64,000 bases of DNA from Clostridiales bacterium. GTDB lineage: Bacteria; Bacillota; Clostridia; Christensenellales; Aristaeellaceae. Below the pieces are notes generated by a model. That model ran no database searches. It worked only from the letters and a program-made list of their open reading frames with translations, and was not told where the DNA came from. The translations under genes were made by a program, and so were the position numbers. The stretch lies in the NCBI GenBank assembly GCA_015056255.1, contig SVGP01000001.1, forward strand, positions 1 through 64,000, in the 5' to 3' direction. This document shows, in pieces, positions 39,877-48,561 of the stretch; positions within the stretch are counted from its first letter, which is position 1; each line of letters starts with the position of its first letter.

Positions 39877-40992
39877 TTGAAAAGAATCTCTGCACTTCTG
39901 ATTTCACTGATTCTGTGTCTTCTGACCATCCCAGGCGTCTGCGAAGCGCTCCCGGACAGCCACATTATCTATCTGTACGTCCCCGCCTGCGAAAGCTGTG
40001 CGCGCGCGGTGGAAATTCTCGAAAGCCTGCCTGAATCCGTGACGATTTCTCATCCGGGCGGGCAGGGCGAAAGCAGGGTGAATGTCGAACGCATCGATGT
40101 AAGCCAGCATCCGGAAATGGCAATGCAGCTGTTTTCGGATTATGAAGTTCCCGATGATATGCGCATTACGCCGTGTGTGTTTTTTCAGGATCATTACCTT
40201 TCCGGCATCGCTGCAATCGAAAAAGACCTCTTAAGCATGGTAAACAGCGGCCTCGCCGCCGGGAAGATCGAGTTTTCAGAGCCTGCTGAAGATCAAGCCG
40301 AAGCCATTCCGCTCGTCCGGGCTATAGGCGCAGGCCTGATCGCAGGCCTGAATACCTGCGCGCTTTCCATGCTGCTTCTGTTTCTGTCGCTGATCCTTGA
40401 GACAAGGAAAAAAGCCGGCCTTTTGGCCGGATGCTTCCTGAGCGCGAAATTCATCTGCTACCTGCTGATCGGGTTTGTGCTTCTCGAGCTCATGCAGAAA
40501 TTCAATCCCTACTGGCTTCAGCCGCTGGCAAAATGGATATTGACCCTGATGGGCTGCATCCTGATTTCACTCAATCTCTGGGATGCGTGGCAGGCGCGCC
40601 GCGAAAACTTCGGAAACATCCGAAATCAGCTTCCCTCAAAGCTGCGCGGCAAGCTTCATAAAATCATCCGCGCAGTTACCCAATCCGGCGTTCTGATTCC
40701 CGCCGTCATCGCTCTGGGCTTTCTGGTCGCGCTCGGTGAATTCCTATGCGCCGGTCAACTTTTCCTGATGCAGCTGTTGGCCGAGGTGCATTCCGGAGCA
40801 AACCGTCAAATCTTCCATCTCGTCATCTATTGCCTCTCCTTCATAGCCCCCTCCGCCACCCTCTGTACGCTCGTCCTGGCCGGTCAGTCCCACCGCCGTC
40901 TTTCTGCTTTTCTGGCCAATCATATGGCCGCTGCAAAACTCGCCACCGCGGCAGCCATGCTGATTCTGATTCTGTCGGCATGGATTCTGTGA
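39877..40992 (+). CDS. Exported thioredoxin domain fused to a CcdA/DsbD-like membrane domain
   Basis: A 371-residue protein with a TTG start at 39877 behind GAGGTGA. Signal or first helix at 5-22, then a thioredoxin-like domain with PACESCARAVEILE near 36 and PCVFFQDHYLSG near 101. From about 150 on it is a six-helix CcdA/DsbD-type domain: AGLIAGLNTCALSMLLLFLSLI (first Cys) and FLVALGEFLCAGQLFLMQLL (second Cys), the pair that carries electrons through the membrane. The N-terminal domain is paralogous to the second domain of the exported protein at 33707. Thiol reduction outside the membrane is the likely role. Confidence 0.75.
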   Translation: MKRISALLISLILCLLTIPGVCEALPDSHIIYLYVPACESCARAVEILESLPESVTISHPGGQGESRVNVERIDVSQHPEMAMQLFSDYEVPDDMRITPCVFFQDHYLSGIAAIEKDLLSMVNSGLAAGKIEFSEPAEDQAEAIPLVRAIGAGLIAGLNTCALSMLLLFLSLILETRKKAGLLAGCFLSAKFICYLLIGFVLLELMQKFNPYWLQPLAKWILTLMGCILISLNLWDAWQARRENFGNIRNQLPSKLRGKLHKIIRAVTQSGVLIPAVIALGFLVALGEFLCAGQLFLMQLLAEVHSGANRQIFHLVIYCLSFIAPSATLCTLVLAGQSHRRLSAFLANHMAAAKLATAAAMLILILSAWIL

Positions 40993-41020
40993 AAATGGTA
41001 TTTCAGCTTATCAGCTAAAA

Positions 41021-41070
41021 ACCAAGGCCCATCATCCGAAATAAATTCAAATGATGGGCCTTGGTTTTAT
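41021..41070. terminator. Bidirectional terminator between convergent genes
   Basis: A stem of about 18 bp, AAAACCAAGGCCCATCAT with ATGATGGGCCTTGGTTTT (about 41021-41038 and 41052-41069), T-rich on both sides. Confidence 0.9.
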
Positions 41071-41107
41071 TTTCAGATAATTCAGTTTCGCTGAAATGCT
41101 TTAAAGC

Positions 41108-42124
41108 TTACTTCTGCGCTTCTTCAACCGCTACAGCAACGGCTACGGTTGCGCCGACCATGGGGTTGTTGCCCATGCCGAGGAAGCCCATCATCTCAAC
41201 GTGCGCGGGAACGGAGGAGGAGCCTGCGAACTGCGCGTCGCCGTGCATACGGCCCATGGTGTCGGTGAGGCCATAGGAGGCGGGGCCGGCTGCCATGTTG
41301 TCGGGATGGAGGGTTCTTCCAGTGCCGCCGCCGGAAGCTACGGAGAAGTACTTCTTGCCGGCTTCCCAGCGTTCCTTCTTATAGGTGCCCGCAACGGGAT
41401 GCTGGAAACGGGTGGGGTTGGTGGAGTTACCGGTGATGGAAACATCGGCGTTCTCGTGCCACATGATGGCTACGCCTTCGCGTACGTCGTCGGCGCCGTA
41501 GCAGTTTACCTTCGCGCGATCGCCGGTCGAGTAGGGCGTTCTGTTTACGATGGTAAGCGCATGGTCTTCCTTAACGTCGGCGGAGAGGTAGTCGTACTTG
41601 GTCTCAACGTAGGTGAAGCCATTGATGCGGGAGATGATCATGGCGGCGTCCTTGCCGAGGCCGTTTAAGATAACGCGCAGGGGGTTTTTGCGAACCTTGT
41701 TGGCGTTGAGGGCGATTTTGATGGCGCCTTCAGCGGCGGCGAAGGACTCGTGGCCGGCTAAGAAAGCGAAGCACTCGGTCTCTTCGTCAAGAAGCATTGC
41801 GCCCAAGTTGCCGTGGCCGATACCAACCTGACGCTGGTCAGCGACGGAGCCGGGGATGCAGAACGCCTGCAGGCCTTCGCCGATGCACTTGGCGGCTTCG
41901 GCAGCGGTCTTAACGTTCTTCTTAAGCGCGATGGCGGCGCCCAGTTCATAGGCCCACTTTGCGTTTTCAAAGCAGATGGGCTGGGTGCTTTCAACGATCT
42001 TATAAGCGTCTACGCCCTTGGAATTGGTGTACGCCTTAACTTCTTCGAAATCCTTGAAGCCGTACTTGTCGAGCACGGGCTGGAGCTGGGGCATGCGGCC
42101 TTCATAGTTTTCAAACAGAGCCAT
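41108..42124 (-). CDS. GGGtGRT protein
   Basis: A 338-residue cytoplasmic protein of a family named for its motif, here SGGGTGRTLHPDN near residue 268. Other conserved stretches are PGSVADQRQVGIGHGNLGAML near 91 and MGFLGMGNNPMVGATVAVAVAV at the end. It nearly always follows a NifU-like gene in Clostridia, as here (15-base gap). The biochemical role is unknown; a link to iron-sulfur clusters is inferred from the partner only. Start behind AAGGAGG. Confidence 0.85.
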   Translation of the reverse strand: MALFENYEGRMPQLQPVLDKYGFKDFEEVKAYTNSKGVDAYKIVESTQPICFENAKWAYELGAAIALKKNVKTAAEAAKCIGEGLQAFCIPGSVADQRQVGIGHGNLGAMLLDEETECFAFLAGHESFAAAEGAIKIALNANKVRKNPLRVILNGLGKDAAMIISRINGFTYVETKYDYLSADVKEDHALTIVNRTPYSTGDRAKVNCYGADDVREGVAIMWHENADVSITGNSTNPTRFQHPVAGTYKKERWEAGKKYFSVASGGGTGRTLHPDNMAAGPASYGLTDTMGRMHGDAQFAGSSSVPAHVEMMGFLGMGNNPMVGATVAVAVAVEEAQK

Positions 42125-42138
42125 TAAAGTGCACCTCC

Positions 42139-42840
42139 TTATTCTTTGCGCGGGTCAATCCATTTGACCGCGCCGTCTTCGGCCTTGAAGCGGCCATAGG
42201 TGCCGATGTTCTTGGTGTAAGCGTCGTTGGGCTCGATGCCCTTTTTGATGTCGTCCATCATCTTGCCCAGGGACAGATACTGGTATCCGCATACCTGCTC
42301 GTCCTTATCGAGGGCGATCTTCAGAACGTAGCCTTCAGTCATCTCGAGGTAACGGGTGCCCTTGGCCTTGGTGCCGTACATGGTGCCTACCATGGAGCGC
42401 AGGCCCTTGCCGAGGTCTTCGAGGCCGGCGCCGATTTTGAGGCCGTCATCGGAGAAAGCGGACTGGGTGCGGCCGTAAACGATCTGCAGGAACAACTCAC
42501 GCATGGCGGTGTTGATCGCGTCGCATACGAGGTCGGTGTTCAGGGCTTCGAGGATGGTCTTGCCGGGCAGGATTTCGCTCGCCATGGCGGCGGAGTGGGT
42601 CATGCCGGAGCAGCCGATGGTCTCAACGAGCGCCTCTTCGATAACGCCGTTTTTGACGTTCAGGCTCAGCTTGCAGGTGCCCTGCTGGGGAGCGCACCAG
42701 CCGATGCCGTGGGTGTAGCCGGAGATGTCAGCGATCTCTTTCGCTTTAACCCATTTGCCTTCTTCGGGGATCGGGGCGGGGCCGTGGTTGGGGCCCTTTG
42801 CCACGCATACCATTTCTTCTACTTCGCGGGTATACTGCAT
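42139..42840 (-). CDS. NifU-like iron-sulfur scaffold, GGGtGRT partner
   Basis: A 233-residue protein of the IscU/NifU N-terminal fold. Three Cys stand in scaffold-like positions: IGWCAPQQGTCKLSL near residue 48, ETIGCSGMTHSAAMASEIL near 72 and TDLVCDAINTAMREL near 102. It is longer than normal IscU because of a C-terminal extension (about 140-233). Start at 42840 is set by AAAGGAGGACAAACC; the farther upstream frame has no ribosome binding site. First gene of the two-gene operon. Confidence 0.82.
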   Translation of the reverse strand: MQYTREVEEMVCVAKGPNHGPAPIPEEGKWVKAKEIADISGYTHGIGWCAPQQGTCKLSLNVKNGVIEEALVETIGCSGMTHSAAMASEILPGKTILEALNTDLVCDAINTAMRELFLQIVYGRTQSAFSDDGLKIGAGLEDLGKGLRSMVGTMYGTKAKGTRYLEMTEGYVLKIALDKDEQVCGYQYLSLGKMMDDIKKGIEPNDAYTKNIGTYGRFKAEDGAVKWIDPRKE

Positions 42841-42939
42841 GGTTTGTCCTCCTTTTTGCTTAACGCCCAGAGCGGGCGAGGCAGCGAATTGAAAAAACAA
42901 AAATACGGTTTTTTCAGCGCGCCCATTGGTTTCAAATAT

Positions 42940-42948
42940 ATTATAGCA
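42940..42948 (-). promoter_or_regulatory. Extended -10 promoter of the NifU-like/GGGtGRT operon
   Basis: TGCTATAAT on the minus strand (42948-42940); no clear -35 box. Confidence 0.5.
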
Positions 42949-42953
42949 TAAAA

Positions 42954-42982
42954 TCACGCGCCGGTGTACTGTCGGCGCGTAA
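42954..42982 (-). terminator. Terminator of the exonuclease/HD gene
   Basis: ACGCGCCG / CGGCGCGT (42956-42963 and 42973-42980), followed on the minus strand by GATTTTAT. Confidence 0.65.
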
Positions 42983-42990
42983 TTTGACGG

Positions 42991-44526
42991 TTAATTCGTT
43001 TGTTTTTCTTCGTTTTTTGGCAGACGTTTTCTTCCAAATACACTGTCAACCAATTTTGAAAACTCCGTATACGCCGAAAAACGCGAGACGGGCTCAAGCA
43101 CGTCCTTTAACGAGCGATAATACCACGCGTGCATTTTTTTGTCGGTGACGGAAAATCTTTCAAAGAGCTTGTTGCCGATGGCGTCATAGTCGCGCTTCAT
43201 TTGGCGGATATTGGAAAGCTTGTCGGAAAGGGCGACAATGAGCTGCTCTTCATCCGCAATCACAAGCTGATCAAGCGTCGTCTGTTTTCTTTCCTTCCAC
43301 GAAGCGTCCTCGCTTGCGGAGCAGGTTTCCGCCGAAACGAGATCGGCCACATGCGCGCCGAAGGCGTTTTCGATGTCGTCCTGGGTAACGCCCTCGCAGT
43401 CCTCAAGTACATCGTGAAGGACGGCCGCCGCAATCACGCACGCATCGTCAGACATGGTGGCTGCGATGGCGGCTGCCTCCATGGGATGCACGATGTAGGG
43501 AATGGACGTGCCCTTTCTGGTTTGCTCCTTGTGCTTTTCGGCTGCAAAGGCGATGGCGCGCGCAAGCATCTCTTCAGGCACAAGCGTTTCGGGCTTGTTT
43601 GCCGCCTTTTTCTTCCTTCTTCTCCTGCGCTTTTTTGCGGGAGAATCGGGCTTGCCCTCGATCATTTGCATGACGTCCTCGGTGGGCTCATAAAAAGAAA
43701 GCTTAAGTACGGTATATTTTTGTCCGATGAATTCGCCCTTTATAATAAATTCGCCGTGGGTTTTGCACGTTGCAGGCTTGTACCACTTTTCAATCGTGCC
43801 TTTTTCATCTCCCGACCACTCGAGACTCTGCATGCACTGCGGGCAATGGAGAAGGCCGTTGTTGGCTTCCTCCCACGCGGCTTGCTGGGACTGATGACGG
43901 TGGGTTTTGCTGGTATGAATGGGCGCGGGCTCATTCGCGTTTTCCTGCGTCTTTTTAGGCGCGTTGTATTCCCGTATGCCTTTTTCGATGTCCAGATTTC
44001 TCATACAAAACGCGGTTAAAATGGCGTCGTTCATCGCGTCGTGCAGGGTCAGGTTTACATATACGCCCAGTTCCTGCGCGATATTTTTAAGCCCCAGGCT
44101 TCCGTGATCGGGCTTTTGAGATGCAAAGATTTTCTGGCCGTCGTACCACGGGCAGGCGGGCGCTTCCAGCGAATGGAAAGCCACATTGTTTAAAAACACG
44201 CGCCTGTCGTCCGCGCCCCAGCTGAAAATCGCGTCCACATCGTCAATCCACTTGATGAACTCCGGGCATGCGACGACGAAATCCTCGCCGCTTGCGATAT
44301 CCGAATCGGTAATATGCGTGAGTTTTTTTACATATCGATCCAGCCTGCGCCCTCCGGCCAGGCGAACATACATTTTAAAGGTATCGACTGGATTCATGTT
44401 GTGATCCGTCTTTACACAGCCGATCTGAATGATTTCCTCATGCATTTTAACGCCCGACCTGCTCGTGGGCGTCCACATGGGATTATGATACTGATTCCAT
44501 TCAAGATCGATAACAACGTAATACAC
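42991..44526 (-). CDS. DEDDh exonuclease fused to a RelA/SpoT-type HD hydrolase domain
   Basis: A 511-residue fusion. Residues about 1-190 are a DnaQ-like 3'-5' exonuclease: YVVIDLEWNQ (DxE), a central Asp region, and LHDAMNDA (HxxxD). Next is a zinc-ribbon-like stretch (CPQC near 228, then Cys/His at about 255), and a very basic linker (KKRRRRRKKK near 304). The last 190 residues are an HD domain of the SpoT/MESH1 hydrolase type: RKGTSIPYIVHPMEAA, VLHDVLEDCEG, ALSDKLSNIRQ and WYYRSL. No synthetase domain follows. The GTG at 44526 is preferred because AAAGGGG and a consensus promoter fit it; ATG at 44550 has no ribosome site. Substrate of each half is inferred from family only. Confidence 0.8.
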   Translation of the reverse strand: MYYVVIDLEWNQYHNPMWTPTSRSGVKMHEEIIQIGCVKTDHNMNPVDTFKMYVRLAGGRRLDRYVKKLTHITDSDIASGEDFVVACPEFIKWIDDVDAIFSWGADDRRVFLNNVAFHSLEAPACPWYDGQKIFASQKPDHGSLGLKNIAQELGVYVNLTLHDAMNDAILTAFCMRNLDIEKGIREYNAPKKTQENANEPAPIHTSKTHRHQSQQAAWEEANNGLLHCPQCMQSLEWSGDEKGTIEKWYKPATCKTHGEFIIKGEFIGQKYTVLKLSFYEPTEDVMQMIEGKPDSPAKKRRRRRKKKAANKPETLVPEEMLARAIAFAAEKHKEQTRKGTSIPYIVHPMEAAAIAATMSDDACVIAAAVLHDVLEDCEGVTQDDIENAFGAHVADLVSAETCSASEDASWKERKQTTLDQLVIADEEQLIVALSDKLSNIRQMKRDYDAIGNKLFERFSVTDKKMHAWYYRSLKDVLEPVSRFSAYTEFSKLVDSVFGRKRLPKNEEKQTN

Positions 44527-44561
44527 GTTTTTTCCCCTTTCAATGCGCATGCATTCAAGGC

Positions 44562-44590
44562 ATTATAGCACGCGGCGCGATTTCGTGCAA
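44562..44590 (-). promoter_or_regulatory. Promoter of the exonuclease/HD gene
   Basis: TTGCAC (44590-44585), 17-base spacer, TATAAT (44567-44562) on the minus strand. Transcription would begin close to 44555, supporting the GTG start at 44526. Confidence 0.75.
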
Positions 44591-44738
44591 TAAAAATAGG
44601 CTAAAATTAGCACAAACAACGTTATATCAAAACAAAAGAAGGCGCTTTGCGTGATTTTCATCACTCTATAGAAAAAACGTACATATTTTCCACAGCCGAT
44701 TCCTGCGTTGTCATACCATAACGCCTCTAAAAAAATAC

Positions 44739-44767
44739 TTGATTTTACATTACACAACTGCTATAAT
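44739..44767 (+). promoter_or_regulatory. Promoter of the second sugar importer operon
   Basis: TTGATT (44739-44744), 17-base spacer, TATAAT (44762-44767). Confidence 0.8.
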
Positions 44768-44802
44768 TATACATATGAGCCAACGGGAAGGAGTTTGATT
44801 TT

Positions 44803-45753
44803 ATGCAGTCCGCTCGAAAGACCGGAAAAGAATTAAAAATTATGAATCTGCGCAGGCGCGCCCGCACGGATGTTCCGCTGCTTTTCATGACACTGCCGGG
44901 CATTGTATTTTTCTTCCTATTTAATTATATGCCCATGGTCGGTACGGTTCTTGCCTTCAAAAATTTTATCCCCAGTCACGGTATTTTCGGCAGCGAATGG
45001 CTGGGCTTTAAAAACTTCCAGTTCATGATCAAAAACAGCTACTTCTGGATGGCTGTCAAAAACACGCTTACCTACAACTCCGTCTTCCTCGTATCCGGTA
45101 TCGTTTTCCCCATGATGCTGGCCATTGGCTTAAACGAAGTCCGAAACAAAAAAGCCGCCCGCATTTATCAGTCGCTTCTCATCATGCCCCACTTCGTTTC
45201 ATATGTTGTTGTTTCCGTTATTGTATTTGCCATTTTGTCAGCGGACAGCGGCATCATCTCCCACATTCTGACCGGTATGGGACGAAAGCCCATCGCGTTT
45301 TACAGTGAGCAGAGTTATTGGCCCATTTTCCTGTTTGTCGTTTATTCATGGAAGGGCACTGGCTATTCTTCCATCATTTATCTGGGCACCATCACCGGCA
45401 TCTCCGACGAATATTACGAGGCGGCGGTCATCGACGGCGCAAGCAAGTGGCAGCAGATTCTACACATCACCATTCCTTTCTTAAAGCCCATGATCGTTAT
45501 CCTCGCCATCATGAAGGTTGGCAACTTCTTCCATTCCAATTTCGACCTCTTCTATCAGGTGCCCCTGAATTCCGGCCTTCTTCAGCCGGTTACCAACACC
45601 ATCGACGTTTTCGTATACAACACCCTGCGCGATTCCAACGACGTTTCCCTTTCCTCCGCAGTTGCGCTGGTTCAGAGCGTATGCGGCTTCATTCTGGTTG
45701 TCACCACCAATAAGATTATCGATCTGATTGACAGCGATCTGTCCATGTTCTAA
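44803..45753 (+). CDS. Sugar ABC permease, LplB family (second operon)
   Basis: A 316-residue CUT1-type permease, same family and size as 34677-35627 but clearly diverged. Markers: LPGIVFFFLFNYMPMVGTVLAFKNF and the EAA loop ISDEYYEAAVIDGASKWQQI near 205. Start behind GGAAGGAG. No ATPase gene nearby. Confidence 0.88.
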   Translation: MQSARKTGKELKIMNLRRRARTDVPLLFMTLPGIVFFFLFNYMPMVGTVLAFKNFIPSHGIFGSEWLGFKNFQFMIKNSYFWMAVKNTLTYNSVFLVSGIVFPMMLAIGLNEVRNKKAARIYQSLLIMPHFVSYVVVSVIVFAILSADSGIISHILTGMGRKPIAFYSEQSYWPIFLFVVYSWKGTGYSSIIYLGTITGISDEYYEAAVIDGASKWQQILHITIPFLKPMIVILAIMKVGNFFHSNFDLFYQVPLNSGLLQPVTNTIDVFVYNTLRDSNDVSLSSAVALVQSVCGFILVVTTNKIIDLIDSDLSMF

Positions 45754-45771
45754 GGAAAGGAGAGAACAAAA

Positions 45772-46698
45772 ATGAAGCTTTTCAGAAAATATAAGCGCGG
45801 TCCACTTGAAATCTCCGATACTTCAAGCGTGATTCTGAATATCATCTTTATTATTCTCTCCCTGGCCTGTCTGGTTCCGGTACTTCTGGTCTACATCACG
45901 TCCTTTACGGCGGAAAGATCCATCATTGAAAACGGATTCAGCCTTTTCCCCGAGCAGTGGAGCGTCAAGGCATATACCACAATGTTCGACCAGAGCCTTG
46001 ATACGATTATCAACAGCTACAAAAACACCCTCATCCTCACCGTGGCCGGCACCTTTTTAGGCCTTCTCATCATGACGATGTATGCCTACGCCATTGCGCG
46101 GCAGGAATTCACCTTCCGAAAGGTGCTTACCTTCTACGCATACTTCACCATGCTGTTCTCCGGCGGCCTTGTTGCAAGCTACATCATCAACTGCAACATC
46201 TACGGCCTTCGAGACACCTTCTGGGTGCTTCTGTTCCCGGGTATGGCCAGCGCGTACAACATCATCGTTCTTCGAACCTTCTTCTCAAACGCCGGTACGG
46301 AATCGCTGATTGAAGCGGCCAAGATCGACGGCGCGGGCGAATTCAGAATCTACGCCCAGATCATTCTCCCGATTTCAAAGCCCGCTCTGGCCACCATCGG
46401 CCTGTTCCTTTCCATCGCCTACTTCTCCAGCTGGTTCAACGTCCTTCTCTATATTGACGATCGAAATCTTTGGACCATTCAGTACATGCTCCAGCGCACC
46501 ATGCGCGAAATTCAGACCCTCGTCGACAACCCCGACTTTGCCGCTTCCGAGGAAGGTATGCTGCTGCTTTACGACCTTCCGAACGAATCCGCCAAGATGG
46601 CCCTCACCGTTATTTCCATGACCCCCGTGCTCCTGTTCTACCCCTACTTCCAGAAGTACTTCATCAAGGGTCTGACTCTGGGCGCCGTAAAGGGCTAA
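45772..46698 (+). CDS. Sugar ABC permease, YtcP family (second operon)
   Basis: A 308-residue CUT1-type permease. Marker EAA loop TESLIEAAKIDGAGEFRIY near 182, and the family end FQKYFIKGLTLGAVKG. Start behind GGAAAGGAGAG, 18 bases after the first permease. Confidence 0.88.
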   Translation: MKLFRKYKRGPLEISDTSSVILNIIFIILSLACLVPVLLVYITSFTAERSIIENGFSLFPEQWSVKAYTTMFDQSLDTIINSYKNTLILTVAGTFLGLLIMTMYAYAIARQEFTFRKVLTFYAYFTMLFSGGLVASYIINCNIYGLRDTFWVLLFPGMASAYNIIVLRTFFSNAGTESLIEAAKIDGAGEFRIYAQIILPISKPALATIGLFLSIAYFSSWFNVLLYIDDRNLWTIQYMLQRTMREIQTLVDNPDFAASEEGMLLLYDLPNESAKMALTVISMTPVLLFYPYFQKYFIKGLTLGAVKG

Positions 46699-46755
46699 AA
46701 AACTTGGTATCAGGCGCAATAAGCGCTAAGATATAAATTTTAAGGAGGTAAACCC

Positions 46756-48237
46756 ATGAAAAAGCTTTGTCTCTTACTCGTTTTCGTTCTCATGATGGCA
46801 AGCTTCTCTGCTTTTGCCGAGATCGATCCTTCCTCTCTCGATCCCTATGAGATCGTATGGTACACCGTTGGTGAAGTACATGACAAGGATGCCGAAGTAG
46901 AAGCGGCCATCAATGCCTACCTGACCGAGAAGTTCAACTGCACCCTGAAGATCATCAAGGGCACCTATTCCGAGACCATCGAAAAGATCCAGTATCTCAC
47001 CGCGGATACCAAGACCCCGTGGGATCTGATCACCGTTGACACCCAGTACGCCAACTACGTTGCCAAGGAAGCCTTCTATCCGATGAGCGACCTCGTCAAC
47101 GAGTATGGCCAGGACATCCTCGCCAAGTGGCCGGCAGCCCTCTGGCAGGCTGTTACCATCAATGGCGAATACTACGCCATCCCCACCCACAAGTATTCCT
47201 GCTCTCACTTCTACTTCGCCATCTCCATCGACCAGGCCAATGCCGCCGGCGTTGATGTAGAGTGGGTATACGATGAGGATATGGAGAAGCTCGAAAAGTG
47301 GGACGCCTTCAAGACCTATCTGTTCGACATGGCTGAAGCGGGAGCCGGCATGAACGGCTACATCACCCACCTCAACACCGCCACCTTCCAGGCTCTCTAT
47401 CCCTACGAAGCCCTCACCGGCAACGCCATCGATCCCGGCGTATGCTTAATCGGTGATGATTCCTTCGCTGGCTACGAGCGCAACGAAGTTTTCAACCAGT
47501 TCGCCACCCCCGAGTTCGCCGCTTTCGTAAAGGACGCCTATGAGCTCGCTCAGGCCGGCGCTCTGCCGAAGGACCCCGACACCTCCGCTACCATGAAGAA
47601 GAACGACCCCGCTCCCTCCGTTCAGGACTCCATGGCCAAGCGCCTCGCCGGTTATGAGAGAACCTATCAGCAGGACTACGAAGCCTACTTCCCCAGCTAT
47701 GGCTTCCAGACCACCGATAAGATCTTCGGCTCCATGAACGCCATCAACGCCCACTGCGCTGATCCCGCCCGCGTTATGATGTTCCTCAACGCCTGCGTAG
47801 CCGATCCCGACTTCGCCAACCTCGTAGCTTACGGCCTCGAAGGCATCAACTGGACCCGCAATGAAGAAGGCCAGATCGCCCGTCACACCGATGGCACCCA
47901 GTGGTACCTCAACACCGCTTACTTCCATGCCTTCATCATCGCCGAGCCCGACAACAGCCTGCCCGTCAACATGGTTGAAATGTATGAGGCCTTTGATAAG
48001 GTTCTCGTTCCCTCTGACAACGTAGGCTTCGCCTTCGACGAGTCCAGCATCTTAACCGAGCTCGCCGCCGTCCGTCAGGTAACCGAGCAGTACTTAAGCC
48101 CCCTGGTAAGCGGCCTTGCTGATCCCGAGACCACCCTGCCCGCATTCCTCTCCGCTCTCGAAGCTGCCGGTGTTGACGTCGTTATCGACGAACTCCAGAG
48201 CCAGCTCGACGCATGGCGCGCCAGCATGGGCTTCTAA
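46756..48237 (+). CDS. Extracellular sugar-binding protein (second operon)
   Basis: A 493-residue type 2 binding protein. The signal peptide ends near SAFA|EI with no lipobox Cys. The mature start DPYEIVWYTVGEVHDKDAEVEAAINAYL and the central INAHCADPARVMMFLNACVADPDFANLVAYGLEG (near 330) fit DUF3502-type/LplA-like binding proteins. Its ligand may be pectin-derived, as a tagaturonate epimerase lies next door on the other strand, but this is weak evidence. Strong codon bias. A terminator follows. Confidence 0.87.
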   Translation: MKKLCLLLVFVLMMASFSAFAEIDPSSLDPYEIVWYTVGEVHDKDAEVEAAINAYLTEKFNCTLKIIKGTYSETIEKIQYLTADTKTPWDLITVDTQYANYVAKEAFYPMSDLVNEYGQDILAKWPAALWQAVTINGEYYAIPTHKYSCSHFYFAISIDQANAAGVDVEWVYDEDMEKLEKWDAFKTYLFDMAEAGAGMNGYITHLNTATFQALYPYEALTGNAIDPGVCLIGDDSFAGYERNEVFNQFATPEFAAFVKDAYELAQAGALPKDPDTSATMKKNDPAPSVQDSMAKRLAGYERTYQQDYEAYFPSYGFQTTDKIFGSMNAINAHCADPARVMMFLNACVADPDFANLVAYGLEGINWTRNEEGQIARHTDGTQWYLNTAYFHAFIIAEPDNSLPVNMVEMYEAFDKVLVPSDNVGFAFDESSILTELAAVRQVTEQYLSPLVSGLADPETTLPAFLSALEAAGVDVVIDELQSQLDAWRASMGF

Positions 48238-48265
48238 TTCAAGATTTGATTTAGAAGTTTTCATA

Positions 48266-48308
48266 CTAAAAATGCCCTGCAGAATTCTCTGCGGGGCATT
48301 TTTTATAT
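48266..48308 (+). terminator. Intrinsic terminator of the second importer operon
   Basis: AAAATGCCCTGCAG / CTGCGGGGCATTTT (about 48268-48281 and 48289-48302) followed by TTTTA. Confidence 0.85.
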
Positions 48309-48384
48309 CTCTCATGTCAAATCTACATGCTGAGCGCCGCTCTGTGGCTACCTTTCATTTTCCTTTCAGAATCAATCCCAAATC

Positions 48385-48533
48385 ACAAGTAAGGCGGGGG
48401 CTTGCTCCCGCCGGAAAACACAGTTCCTAAAATACAAAACCAACGATATTGCATCCAAGCCGCGCATTTTTCGGCATGAAAACGGCGGGAGCAAGCCCCC
48501 GCCCTACGCAAAACAGACCGTAGTCTGTATATA
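48385..48533. repeat. Family 1 hairpin units in inverted orientation
   Basis: GGCGGGGGCTTGCTCCCGCC near 48392-48411 and its inverse GGCGGGAGCAAGCCCCCGCC near 48484-48503, with CAGACCGTAGTCTG after the second. They face each other, so the transcript could pair over about 110 bases. No gene is seen between 48310 and 48560. Confidence 0.75.
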
Positions 48534-48561
48534 AATATGATTCACGTTCTCGCCCGCTTCT

